This document shows, piece after piece, positions 8,367 to 16,102 of a DNA stretch of 64,000 nucleotides. Numbering within the stretch: position 1 is the stretch's first letter; every line of letters begins with the position of its first letter. The DNA is taken from NCBI RefSeq assembly GCF_014648995.1, contig NZ_BMSE01000007.1:62001-126000 (forward strand), given 5' to 3'. Origin of the DNA: Streptomyces massasporeus (GTDB lineage: Bacteria; Actinomycetota; Actinomycetes; Streptomycetales; Streptomycetaceae). Under the pieces are notes generated by a model. It searched no databases. It was not told the origin of the DNA and saw nothing but the letters and a program-made list of their open reading frames with translations. The translations under genes were made by a program, and so were the position numbers.

Positions 8367-8660
8367 TCAGTCGATGCCTTCGACGATGCGGAAGTCGCGC
8401 TCGACGCCGTCGGAGAGGGCGACCAGCGCCTCCTGGTAGGCCGGACTCTCGCGCGCCGCGACGGCCTGCTCGATGCTGTCGAACTCGACCAGGACGGTGC
8501 GCTCGGCGATTCCGGCGTCATACGCCACGACCCGACCGCCACGGACGAGGGTCCGGCCACCCCAGGGCTCGACGGCCAGACGGGCCAGCTTGTTGTAAGC
8601 AGCCAGCTTCTCAGGGTCGGAAATGGTGCGGTAGACGCTGACCCAGTAGCCCTTGGGCAT
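8367..8660 (-). CDS. DUF1330-family protein
   Basis: This small 97-residue protein begins MPKGYWVSVYRTISDPEKLAAY and contains GGRTLVRGGRVVAYD, ERTVLVEFDSIEQAVAARESPAYQEAL and a C-terminal DFRIVEGID. These are the conserved blocks of DUF1330, a ferredoxin-like dimeric alpha/beta-barrel fold. GGAGG lies 5 bases before ATG 8660, supporting this start. The frame continues upstream, without a stop, into a damaged carboxymuconolactone decarboxylase sequence, but the internal ribosome-binding site argues for independent translation. The biochemical role of DUF1330 is not established. A divergent HxlR regulator 580 bp away suggests control of the pair. Confidence 0.85.
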   Translation of the reverse strand: MPKGYWVSVYRTISDPEKLAAYNKLARLAVEPWGGRTLVRGGRVVAYDAGIAERTVLVEFDSIEQAVAARESPAYQEALVALSDGVERDFRIVEGID

Positions 8661-9216
8661 GGGAACCTCCAGTGTTGGGATGAGTGCATCTGACTTAGAT
8701 AAATGTGCGGAGATCGGCTCGGTGCCGGGCTCAAGGGGCAGGCGGAGCACCCTGACGGCGAACGAAATGGCGTGGCGCCAACCGCAGACCAAGACCAGAT
8801 CGAGTGCGGCATCTTCATCGGCGACAGCGACCAGGTTCGCCCAGGTGCCGTCGGATAAGTCAAAGGTCGCATGGAGCTCGTCGACCGCTTCGAGCACGGC
8901 ACGATCGGTGGTGTGCCAGCAGTCGTCCGTCGGCCTTCCATCCGCGAGGGACGCGAGCTGCGCCGCGTCGAGTCCCGCCTTCTCGGCGAAGCACGCGACG
9001 TGCACGGCCCACGAGCGGAGCGCCGAGAGAAGTAGTAACTTCCCCAGCCCGCGATGGAGCGGGCGAGCTCGGGCCGGCGGGCCCACACCCGGAACAGCCG
9101 GATGGGTGAATGATCGAGGAGCTCAAGGGCCTCGCTGACTCCCTCGCCATGGGGCGACGAGAGCGGTTCAATGCGGCGATTGCTTCGATTTCAGAGGCAT
9201 AGCGAGACGCTAACAT
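8661..9216 (-). pseudogene. Carboxymuconolactone decarboxylase (CMD) family gene, decayed
   Basis: Pieces of one CMD-like protein appear in three frames. EIEAIAALNRSRRPMARE lies near 9200-9140, then EALELLDHSPIRLFRVWARR continuing to GWGSYYFSRRSA at about 9130-9005, then VHVACFAEKAGLDAAQLASL on to about 8720. Between the second and third pieces the segment that normally carries the CMD active-site cysteine motif is missing, so there is an internal deletion as well as frameshifts. The last piece is fused in frame to DUF1330. Intact CMD proteins act as peroxidase-like or decarboxylating enzymes. This one is almost certainly inactive. It starts next to the divergent HxlR gene, a typical regulator-target layout. 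Confidence 0.65.
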
Positions 9217-9239
9217 TGACGCTTCGGAAAGGGAAGCAG
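9201..9239. promoter_or_regulatory. Divergent promoter with direct repeat GACGCT
   Basis: The short gap between the CMD remnant and the HxlR gene contains two copies of gacgct at 9206 and 9218, 12 bp apart on the same DNA face. HxlR proteins usually bind the shared divergent promoter. That this repeat is the site is only a guess. Confidence 0.3.
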
Positions 9240-9578
9240 ATGACAGGACCAACACCACTACCAGGCCGCCGGGTCCGCGGCTCGCACACGGGGCGCCCGA
9301 TCATGGCGCTCCTGGACCTCTTGGGCCGACGCTGGGCGCTGCGGGTCCTATGGGAGCTGCGAGACGGCTCATCTCCGACCTTCCGCCAGCTCCAGCAACG
9401 ATGCGGCGGCGTCTCATCAAGCGTCCTGGCAGACAGGCTTCGCGAGCTTGGACAGGCCGACCTCGTCGAGAACGCCGGAGAGGGGTACCTGCTCACTGAA
9501 CAGGGCAGGACCCTTCGAGAATCCCTCGCCCAGCTCGATGATTGGGCCTCCGGTTGGCGGCCCAAGGCGGCGGACTGA
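9240..9578 (+). CDS. HxlR-family winged-helix transcriptional regulator
   Basis: This 112-residue protein shows the complete HxlR fold: PIMALLDLLGRRWALRVLWEL (helices 1-2), PTFRQLQQRCGGVSSSVLADRLRELGQADLV (HTH with recognition helix) and YLLTEQGRTLRESLAQLDDWASGW (wing and dimerisation helix). It lacks the N-terminal sensor cysteine common in redox or aldehyde-responsive members. ATG 9240 follows a GGAAAGGGAAG-type ribosome-binding site. It lies divergent to the CMD and DUF1330 genes, so it probably represses them. Unlike its neighbours it is undamaged. Confidence 0.88.
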   Translation: MTGPTPLPGRRVRGSHTGRPIMALLDLLGRRWALRVLWELRDGSSPTFRQLQQRCGGVSSSVLADRLRELGQADLVENAGEGYLLTEQGRTLRESLAQLDDWASGWRPKAAD

Positions 9579-9701
9579 CGGCCGTGACGGCAGGGCGGGC
9601 ACAGTCTCTCCAGTGGTCACAGAGTGTCGCGACTCTATGTTCATCGGGACCGGTGCCCGCCTTGCTGCAGAGCTCGCCATACCACCTATCTGCGCGAGCT
9701 C

Positions 9702-11135
9702 TTACGGGTTGGTCTCGGACGGGCGTCGGCGCGCGAGAGCGAGGCTTGTCAGCGTCGTGATCGCCATGGCGCCGATGCCGACCAGCGCCGCGGTGGTGTA
9801 GGCGTTGTCGTCGGGGAAGAGGTGGCCGGGGTCGGTGCCCGCGGCGAGGATCAGGCCGCCGATGGCGCTGCCCAGGGAGTATCCGACGCTGCGGACGACG
9901 TAGTTGAAGCTCATGGCGCTCGACGTCTCGCTCTTGGGGGTGACGGCCAGGATGACGCCGGGCATCGCGGCCGAGAAGCCACCGACGCCGAAGCCGAGCA
10001 CGCCCATCGCCACGAAGAGTTCGGCCAGGTCCGACCGGGCCGCCGCGAACAGGGCGAACCCGCCGCCGACCACGACGGCGCTGCCGGCCAGGAGCAGGGG
10101 GTCGGTGATCCGCGTCCGGACCCGCGGCGTGAGCTTGCCGGCGATGAACCCCAGCACCGAGAACGGGATGAGGACCAGCCCGGCGACGAAGGTCGTCAGC
10201 CCGAAGCCGTAGCCGGCGCCATGCGGCGTCTGCGCGTACCGGGTGATGAGCGTGAGCAGGAGGTACATGCCGATCCCGCCGACGAACATGGCGAGGTTCG
10301 CCCCGGCGACCGCCGGGTGCCGCACCGCCCGCACATCGACCAGGGGCGTCGTGCTGCGCAGCTCGATGACGGCGCAGACGCAGAGCAGCACCACCGCGAC
10401 GACGGCGAGGCCCGCCGCCACGGCGAGGTGCCGGCTCCACAGATTCCGTTCGCCGGCGAGGAACAGCACCAGGAGCAGCGCAGCGGCCAGGACGACCGCG
10501 CCTGCCACGTCCACGTGGGCGGAGCGGCCTTCGGGGGCTTCGGGCATGGAGCGCCACGCGGTCAGGAGGGCGGCGGCGGTGACGACCAGGCCGAGGCCGT
10601 AGGCGGCCCGTACCCCGCCGAACTCGGCGAGCAGTGCGGCCAGCGGGTAGCCGACGCCGGCCCCGATGATCGAGACCACCGAGATCAGGGCGATCACGGC
10701 CGCGCTGCGCTCCTCGGGGAGGTGGTCCCTGGCCACGCCCATCATCAGCGCCGTCAGCCCGAGCCCGACGCCCTGGGCCGCCCTGCCGGCCAGCAGCCAC
10801 GCGAACGGCAGCGGCAGCACGGTGAGCGCGCTGCCGGCGACCACGACCGCCAGCGTGGCGAGGATCGTGGCCCGCCGGTGCGGGCCGGCTCCGAGCCGGC
10901 CCAGGACCGGCGTGGCGACGGCGCCGCTGAGCAGCGCGACGGTCAGCGTCCACTGCGCGCTGCCGAGCGAGACGTGGAACGAGGTCGCCACGCTGGTGAT
11001 GAGCGGCGCTCCGAGGCTGGCGACCGCCGCCACGACCAGAGCGATGAACATCAGGGCGGGGACCAGCAGCCGCGCCTCGGAACGCGCCGCCGGGAACGCC
11101 TTCACCGTGGCCCCGCCGACCGGCTGCCCGGTCAC
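9702..11135 (-). CDS. MFS drug-efflux transporter (DHA2 type)
   Basis: This is a 477-residue transporter with roughly 14 hydrophobic segments, typical of the EmrB/QacA branch of the major facilitator superfamily, which exports drugs by proton antiport. Visible features include the first helix (LLVPALMFIALVVAAVASLGAP), an AQWTLTVALLSGAVATPVLGRLG loop region and an antiporter motif C-like GAGVGYPLAALLAEFGG. The start is taken as GTG 11135, which overlaps the stop of the upstream MarR gene (GTGA) and implies coupled translation. It lies inside the island. The MarR-MFS pair is a classic self-regulated efflux unit. The substrate is unknown. Confidence 0.9.
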   Translation of the reverse strand: MTGQPVGGATVKAFPAARSEARLLVPALMFIALVVAAVASLGAPLITSVATSFHVSLGSAQWTLTVALLSGAVATPVLGRLGAGPHRRATILATLAVVVAGSALTVLPLPFAWLLAGRAAQGVGLGLTALMMGVARDHLPEERSAAVIALISVVSIIGAGVGYPLAALLAEFGGVRAAYGLGLVVTAAALLTAWRSMPEAPEGRSAHVDVAGAVVLAAALLLVLFLAGERNLWSRHLAVAAGLAVVAVVLLCVCAVIELRSTTPLVDVRAVRHPAVAGANLAMFVGGIGMYLLLTLITRYAQTPHGAGYGFGLTTFVAGLVLIPFSVLGFIAGKLTPRVRTRITDPLLLAGSAVVVGGGFALFAAARSDLAELFVAMGVLGFGVGGFSAAMPGVILAVTPKSETSSAMSFNYVVRSVGYSLGSAIGGLILAAGTDPGHLFPDDNAYTTAALVGIGAMAITTLTSLALARRRPSETNP

Positions 11136-11587
11136 TGCTTCGGCCCTTCGCGGTCCTGGCTTTCGAGCTCTGCCAGATGCTTCAGCGCCGGAAGGGCTGC
11201 CACCAGCGCCTCGACCTCGTCGCCGGTGAGCTCGCCGATCAACCGCTCGAACGCGTGGACGCCCGCCTGGCGCCGCGTCCGCACATAGGAGGCGCCGACC
11301 TCGGTCAGGCACACCAGCGTGACCCGCTTGTCGGACGCGCCCCGCCGCTCGACCAGGCCGGACTCCTCCATCACCCGGACCAGGGCGGTCATCGCTGGCT
11401 GAGTGACGCCCTCGACCGCGGCCAGATCGGTGATGCGCCGCGGGCCGGTCCGGTCCAGGGTGGCCAGGGTCGCGGCGGACGTCAGGCTCATGTCCCGGGG
11501 CAGGCGTCTCGCGGCCCTGGTGGCCAGGCCGTAGAGGGCTTCCCCGATGGCGGCGGACACGCCAGGAGCGGTGTCTTGACGACTCAC
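11132..11587 (-). CDS. MarR-family transcriptional regulator
   Basis: This 151-residue winged-helix protein has the MarR core: MSLTSAATLATLDRTGPRRITDLAAVEGVTQPAMT (HTH), the recognition helix ending ALVRVMEESGLVERR, and the wing DKRVTLVCLTEVG. The start is GTG 11587. It is the first gene of a two-gene operon with the MFS exporter and probably represses it until a ligand binds. The 40 bp before the start are unusually A+T-rich for this window (agcatagcatttttatattcatag), so they likely hold the promoter and operator. Confidence 0.9.
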   Translation of the reverse strand: MSRQDTAPGVSAAIGEALYGLATRAARRLPRDMSLTSAATLATLDRTGPRRITDLAAVEGVTQPAMTALVRVMEESGLVERRGASDKRVTLVCLTEVGASYVRTRRQAGVHAFERLIGELTGDEVEALVAALPALKHLAELESQDREGPKQ

Positions 11588-11907
11588 ACTCGAAGCATAG
11601 CATTTTTATATTCATAGGTTATGGAAATGGTTGACTGGCGCGGGCGGCCTCGATCCGCACCCGCGACGGCGGCCGGCCATCGCGCTCGGTGCGCGCCGGA
11701 ACCTGCCGCGCCCGTCGACCAGGAAGTGCTAGTCCAGCACCCCCGGCCCGTGGTGGGCCATGGCCGTCTCAGTGCCCGGCGATCGAATGGCGGCCCCCGC
11801 GCCCGCCCACGGCGTTCCAGCAGTACCTCGACAAACGAGGACTGCCCCGGCCTCTGTGGTGGAGGCAGGGCAAATGACCCCGAACCTCAAGCTTCCCGAC
11901 AGAGTCG
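11588..11907. other. Non-coding stretch between MarR promoter and IS remnant
   Basis: About 320 bp. The left end is the A+T-rich MarR promoter. The rest has short open frames on both strands but none with family features or a good start. It is probably scrambled DNA from the island's construction. Confidence 0.5.
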
Positions 11908-11974
11908 CTCTATGAAGCAGCGGTCTCCCTGGCCTCGTGCCTGCTTTGGGCAAGATCTGTTTGAAGACGGACCC
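11908..11974 (+). pseudogene. 3'-end remnant of an IS5-family transposase gene
   Basis: The plus strand reads LYEAAVSLASCLLWARSV followed by TGA at 11962. This is the same C terminus as the transposase at 4570 (SYEAAVTLASFLLWARSV) but with several substitutions, so it comes from a related rather than identical copy. The sequence after the stop (gaagacggaccct) is the inverted counterpart of the left island end. Everything upstream of these 18 codons is gone. Confidence 0.75.
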
Positions 11975-11975
11975 T

Positions 11976-13026
11976 AACGAGCTCGTGCACGGTAGGCGGT
12001 GAGACGCCGAGCCTGGATGGTTGATCATGGTCAGGTGGTGGGGAACTCGACTCGTGCGGTGATCATCAGCAATCGACGGATCACGGGCCTGACTGCCGGA
12101 GTGATTGCTGAAGTCGTCGAGGAGATCGGCCCGTTGTGGCAGGAGCGTCACCAAGCGAGGCTTGCCGCTCGACCGCGGAAGCGGGCTGTGGGCGCCGGCG
12201 CGAAGCACCGGCTGGTGTTCGTCGACCGGCTCCTGGCCACGCTCGTCCATCTTCGTCACGGGGTCACCCATGACGTGCTGGCCTGCTGGTTCGGAGTGGA
12301 CCGCTCCACCATCACCCGGGCCGTCGGTGAGGTGCGGCCCCTGCTCGCCGAGCGAGGATGCACCGTCAGCCCCGACGTGCGGCTGCGGTCTCTGGCCGAG
12401 GTCGTCGAGCATCTCGGCCCGAGCGGAACGACCGGCATCGTCGACGGCACCGAGATCCGGGTTCGCCGCCCGGCCGCCGGACGCAGGGACCGGGACACGT
12501 TCATCTCCGGCAAGAACAAGCAGAACGCCGTCAAGTCCATGGTCGTCACGGACGGCGAAGGCCGCGTGCTGTGGTGCAGCCCAGCACGGCCCGCAAGCTG
12601 CGCGGATATCACCCAAGCCCGCCAGTTAGGGCTGGTCAGGCTCCTGGCCGACGGGCCCGCAGTCGAGATCCTCGCCGATGCCGGCTACCAGGGCCTGGGC
12701 GCCCAGACCGGCGGCCGGGTGATGACACCACCGCACCGCAAGTTCAAGAAGAACGCCCCCGACTGGTACAAGGAGATGTACGAGCGCCAGCGCAAGGCAC
12801 ACTCCACACGCCGTATCCGGATCGAGCACGGCATCGCCCATCTGAAGAACTGGCGGGCCCTGGCCCGCCACCTCGGCCGCCGCGAGCATATGAGCGACAC
12901 CATCCAAGCAATCGCCGGCTTGCTGTCCCACCAGCAGACCGTGGACCTGAAGCCGACACGGCAGACGTGAATCCGGGCCGCACCGAAGCTCGCGACGTCT
13001 CACCGCCTACCGTGCACGAGCTCGTT
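11976..13026 (+). mobile_element. Complete IS element with perfect 31-bp terminal inverted repeats
   Basis: The 31 bp at 11976-12006 are the exact reverse complement of 12996-13026. The element is 1051 bp and holds one transposase gene. It is inserted directly against the right end of the larger island. The outermost bases of the repeat include the palindrome acgagctcgt. No clear target-site duplication could be fixed because the left flank is itself IS DNA. Confidence 0.88.
12017..12970 (+). CDS. DDE transposase (DDE_Tnp_4 type, IS5-like)
   Basis: This 317-residue transposase of the HTH_Tnp_4/DDE_Tnp_4 type has an N-terminal helix-turn-helix (HDVLACWFGVDRSTITRAVGEV), then GTTGIVDGTEIRV with the first catalytic Asp, KSMVVTDGEGRVLWCS, EILADAGYQGLG with the second Asp, and a C-terminal RIRIEHGIAHLKNWRAL with the catalytic Glu. 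All three acidic residues are present and the frame is undamaged, so the element may be active. ATG 12017 is preferred. The frame could also open at GTG 11999, but that lies inside the terminal repeat. Confidence 0.88.
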   Translation: MVDHGQVVGNSTRAVIISNRRITGLTAGVIAEVVEEIGPLWQERHQARLAARPRKRAVGAGAKHRLVFVDRLLATLVHLRHGVTHDVLACWFGVDRSTITRAVGEVRPLLAERGCTVSPDVRLRSLAEVVEHLGPSGTTGIVDGTEIRVRRPAAGRRDRDTFISGKNKQNAVKSMVVTDGEGRVLWCSPARPASCADITQARQLGLVRLLADGPAVEILADAGYQGLGAQTGGRVMTPPHRKFKKNAPDWYKEMYERQRKAHSTRRIRIEHGIAHLKNWRALARHLGRREHMSDTIQAIAGLLSHQQTVDLKPTRQT

Positions 13027-13027
13027 G

Positions 13028-13049
13028 GTGCGACCCCGGCGGCCCCACC
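13028..13049 (-). terminator. Right arm of a split bidirectional terminator hairpin
   Basis: These 22 bp are the perfect reverse complement of 4536-4557. They lie 13 bp beyond the stop of the carboxylesterase gene, on the other side of the inserted block. With the insertion removed, both arms would face each other across a short loop between the convergent genes. Confidence 0.7.
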
Positions 13050-13062
13050 GGTGCGTGTCCCG

Positions 13063-14667
13063 TCAGTGGCGTCGCAGGGCGCCGGAGCGGCGGAGTCGCC
13101 GTACGGCTGACCGCAGTTCGGCGCTGCGGGTGGGCGAGACGTCGGCCGGGACCACCGTGGGTGCGGGGTCCGGAGGCATGAGGGCGTCGGCCTTCCAGAG
13201 GGCGAGTTCGCGGTCCCGGGGGCCGTGGGCGGTGTAGGCGACCCCGTTCCCGGCGTCCGGCGCGCGGTCCCCGAACACCCGCACCGGGTGCGCGTCGTCC
13301 CAGCGTTCCCAGCCCGGGTCGCCGTCCGTGGCGAACCGCACCCAGGCCCTGTGCATGGCGTCCGCCAGTTTCTGCGGCGCGCCCTCCCCCGCCAGTTTCC
13401 GGGACTCGGCGACGTCTCCGGTGTCGAAGACGAAGCCCAGCTCCAGCGCGTGGCAGGAGCCGAGGTCGGGCAGGTTCGAGGGCCAGGCGAACTCGTAGAC
13501 GTACGACGGTTCGGTGCGGGCGTCTGCCAGGTGGTGCAGGGGGATGCGGAGCAGGTGGTCGGTGACGAGCTGTCCGACGATCTCCGCGGTACCGGCCTCG
13601 GGGTGCAGGGTGCGGTAGCCGCGCGGGACCTCGCTGCCGCAGTGGCAGCGGGCCATGGCTCCCGCGAGGGCGACGGCTCCGAGGCGGTCGACGCGCTCCA
13701 GTAGTCCGCCCGGCACCAGCCAGAGCCGGTACTCGTCGCGGGTCCAGCCCAGCAGCAGTTCGACGCCGGGGGCCGCGCCGCCGTCCGTGAGGGCCTCCAG
13801 CGGGTCGCGGGGGACGACGTCGCCGTCGATGACGAGGCCGAACGCGGGACCGCCGACCACCGGGCTGCTCAGCTTGCCGACCTCGGCCTGGGTGCGCAGC
13901 AGCAGGTCGCGGTCGACGGCGGCGAAGGCCTCGGCGGTGGCCGGGATCTTCAGCCGGGAGGCCATCCGGCGGACCATGCGCCGTACCTTGGCCCGCTCGG
14001 ACGCCTCGGGCGGCCCGCTCTGCAGGACGGCCCGGCGGACCAGCCCCTGGGTCTGCGGTGCGGCGATGAGGGCGCCGACGCTGATCGCCCCGGCGGACTG
14101 GCCGAAGAGGGTGATGCGGCCGGGGTCGCCGCCGAAGGCCTCGATCGACTCGTGGACCCAGGTCAGGGCGGCGATCTGGTCGCGCAGGCCGGGGTTCGGG
14201 GGCGTGTCCGGGAACAGTCCGTAGCCCTCGACGCCCAACCGGTAGTTGATGGATACACAGACCACGCCGTCGCGGGCGAAGGCATGCCCGTCGTACACGG
14301 GTACGGCCGAAGAGCCCCTGGTCAGGGCGCCGCCGTGGAGCCAGACGAGGACGGGGAGACGGGCTCCGGGGCCGGGCTGCGGGGTCCAGACGTTGAGGTT
14401 GAGGCAGTCGTCACCGGGCACGACCGGGTCGGACAGGTAGTGGGCGAAGGCGTCGGAGTACGGCGGTTTCGGCGGGGTGGGGCCGAAGGTGCCGGCGTCG
14501 CGGACGCCGTCCCAGGGCGGCAGGGGCACGGGCGGGCGGAAGCGGCGGGGGCCGAAGGGCCGGGCCGCGTACGGGATGCCGCGGAAGACCGCGACACCGC
14601 GCTCGTACCGGCCCCGGAGGGCACCATGGGGCGTGCTCACCACGGGGTCTGCCTGGTCTGCCGTCAT
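13063..14667 (-). CDS. Carboxylesterase/lipase family protein (type B)
   Basis: This 534-residue alpha/beta-hydrolase of the carboxylesterase type-B family hydrolyses ester bonds. Motifs in order are the oxyanion-hole LVWLHGGALTRGSS, the DDCLNLNVWTP segment, the nucleophile elbow ITLFGQSAGAISVG (Ser in GQSAG, usually GESAG), and the likely catalytic His in LGSCHALELGFVFD. No signal peptide is seen, so it is probably cytoplasmic. The start is ATG 14667. It ends just before the right arm of the split terminator and is transcribed toward LacI-1 in the ancestral order. A link to polysaccharide de-esterification is possible given the neighbouring operon but is not shown by the sequence. Confidence 0.9.
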   Translation of the reverse strand: MTADQADPVVSTPHGALRGRYERGVAVFRGIPYAARPFGPRRFRPPVPLPPWDGVRDAGTFGPTPPKPPYSDAFAHYLSDPVVPGDDCLNLNVWTPQPGPGARLPVLVWLHGGALTRGSSAVPVYDGHAFARDGVVCVSINYRLGVEGYGLFPDTPPNPGLRDQIAALTWVHESIEAFGGDPGRITLFGQSAGAISVGALIAAPQTQGLVRRAVLQSGPPEASERAKVRRMVRRMASRLKIPATAEAFAAVDRDLLLRTQAEVGKLSSPVVGGPAFGLVIDGDVVPRDPLEALTDGGAAPGVELLLGWTRDEYRLWLVPGGLLERVDRLGAVALAGAMARCHCGSEVPRGYRTLHPEAGTAEIVGQLVTDHLLRIPLHHLADARTEPSYVYEFAWPSNLPDLGSCHALELGFVFDTGDVAESRKLAGEGAPQKLADAMHRAWVRFATDGDPGWERWDDAHPVRVFGDRAPDAGNGVAYTAHGPRDRELALWKADALMPPDPAPTVVPADVSPTRSAELRSAVRRLRRSGALRRH

Positions 14668-14828
14668 GCGTCCACCAGCCTCCTCACCGCGCTCGTGCAC
14701 CGTGAAGATCAGAGCAACTCATTGTGTTCCGGTATTCCGGCGCACGAGCGGATGTGAGGGCCGTTCGGGGTACGCGGTTACGTTGCGTGCACAGTCACGC
14801 GCCGTGTTCAGTTACCCGACGTACACGG

Positions 14829-16076
14829 TTACTTCGCGTACATCAGCGTGCCGAACCCGAGCTGGTCGAATCCGCCGCTGGTGGTGCCGTAGTCACCTCC
14901 TCCGCCCTCGGGGGCGACGGAGAAGCACATCTGGGAGATGTACTTGTCGTCGAGGAGCAGCCGACGCCCGTAGTGGTAGTGGAGCATCGCCCACACCGGG
15001 CGTACCTGGCCGCGGGAGGTGGCGCCGGGCACGGTCTGCGACTGCTGGGCGCAGTTCTGGCCGGTGCCCCAGGTGTAGGTGGTGAACGGCACGTTCATGT
15101 TCAGGTTGTACTTGGCGACGTACTGGGCGGCCTTCATGAAGCGGCGGCCGTCGTACGAGTAGAGGTCGTCGCCCTGGTTCCAGGCCATCTCGCAGAGGGC
15201 GCCCATCTGGCCCATGCCCATGACGGTGTGGCCCTGGTCGCGGCCGGACTCCTGCCACTGCCCGAGGTCGTAGCCCTCGACGTTGCTGTACAGGAACGGG
15301 ACGGCGTGCTGGATGGAACCGTTTCCCGCACCGGACTTGAAGTAGGTGACGGCCTGGTCGTACTTGGCGGCGTTGTCGGTGAGGATCCCGATGGCCATGA
15401 CCGAGGCCATGTTGCACAGGTCCCAGTTGGCCCAGTAGTTGGTGATGCAGGCATCGTTGTGGCCGGTGAGGAACTGGTTGTTGAGCGGGTAGAAGACTCT
15501 GACCAGCATCTCCTGGGCGGCGGCGAGGTCGAACCCGGGGTAGCCCCGCATGAGTTCGCAGGCGTTCGCGAACTGCCAGCCGTAGAGGCCGGCGGCGAGG
15601 AACCGGTCGGCGTTGCCGGTGACCGTGGTGAGGGTGCGTGACCAGGCGTTGAGGATGGTGGCGGCGCACTGGGCGTTGACCTCGGTGCCGCCCACCCGCC
15701 AGCGCAGCGCGTTCTGGTAGCCGGCCGCGATGTCGTTGTAGAGCTGCGGGTAGTTCTCCCCGGTGCCGCCGCGGATGATCGTCGCCGTGGCACGGGGTGT
15801 CCAGGTGGACTGGGAGTGGGAGTTGGCGGTCAGCTTGTTCCAGCCGGACAGCCAGGGGTCGTCGCCCGCGGCGACCCTGACCTTGGCGCGGTTGATGTCG
15901 CCGGCGTTGTGGAGCATGCCGGGGTGGGTGAAGGTGGCAGGTGCGGCACCGGCCGTGGTGGCCGTGGCCGTGGCGCCGAGGGCGAGGGCCGCGGTGAGGC
16001 CGCCGGCGGTCTTGAGCAGACCGCGGCGGCTCACCTGGCCGCCCTCGTGGTGCGTGTGGGGGGAAGTGCGGCTCAT
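14829..16076 (-). CDS. Secreted alginate-lyase-family polysaccharide lyase (single domain)
   Basis: This 415-residue protein has a Tat signal (VSRRGLLK, then a hydrophobic segment and AGAAPA). The mature protein begins TFTHPGMLHNAGDINRAK and is an all-alpha alginate-lyase-type domain (PF05426-like). Conserved blocks include NYWANWDLCNMASVMAIGI and QESGRDQGHTVMGMGQM, which hold the Asn, Trp, Arg and His residues expected around the active site. The domain is paralogous to the N-terminal half of the next gene upstream, but this copy has no accessory domains. Lyases cleave uronic-acid polymers by beta-elimination. The true polymer is unknown. It is the last gene of the importer operon, 26 bp behind its paralogue. 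Confidence 0.82.
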   Translation of the reverse strand: MSRTSPHTHHEGGQVSRRGLLKTAGGLTAALALGATATATTAGAAPATFTHPGMLHNAGDINRAKVRVAAGDDPWLSGWNKLTANSHSQSTWTPRATATIIRGGTGENYPQLYNDIAAGYQNALRWRVGGTEVNAQCAATILNAWSRTLTTVTGNADRFLAAGLYGWQFANACELMRGYPGFDLAAAQEMLVRVFYPLNNQFLTGHNDACITNYWANWDLCNMASVMAIGILTDNAAKYDQAVTYFKSGAGNGSIQHAVPFLYSNVEGYDLGQWQESGRDQGHTVMGMGQMGALCEMAWNQGDDLYSYDGRRFMKAAQYVAKYNLNMNVPFTTYTWGTGQNCAQQSQTVPGATSRGQVRPVWAMLHYHYGRRLLLDDKYISQMCFSVAPEGGGGDYGTTSGGFDQLGFGTLMYAK

Positions 16077-16102
16077 GGGTGGGGTCTCCCATCGGTGGAG
16101 GA

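Larger units (their letters stand above)
4558..11975. mobile_element. Composite-transposon-like island bounded by inverted IS5-type ends
   Basis: The left boundary reads tagggtccgtcttcaaacag and the right boundary is its inverse (tctgtttgaagacggaccct ending at 11974), with a TA dinucleotide outside each end. The left copy carries a nearly complete transposase gene. The right copy keeps only the last 20 or so codons of a related one. Between them lies about 6.3 kb of cargo: oxidoreductase, NadC, PhzF-like remnant, HxlR, DUF1330, CMD remnant, MFS and MarR. Several cargo genes are decayed, as expected of acquired DNA. Whether the unit moved as a whole or was built by successive events cannot be told here. 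Confidence 0.6.

Noticed and set aside
8321..9088. A 255-codon minus-strand frame across the CMD region
   Set aside because: Only its first 25-30 residues match CMD. The rest is Arg/Ser-rich out-of-frame translation caused by the frameshift.
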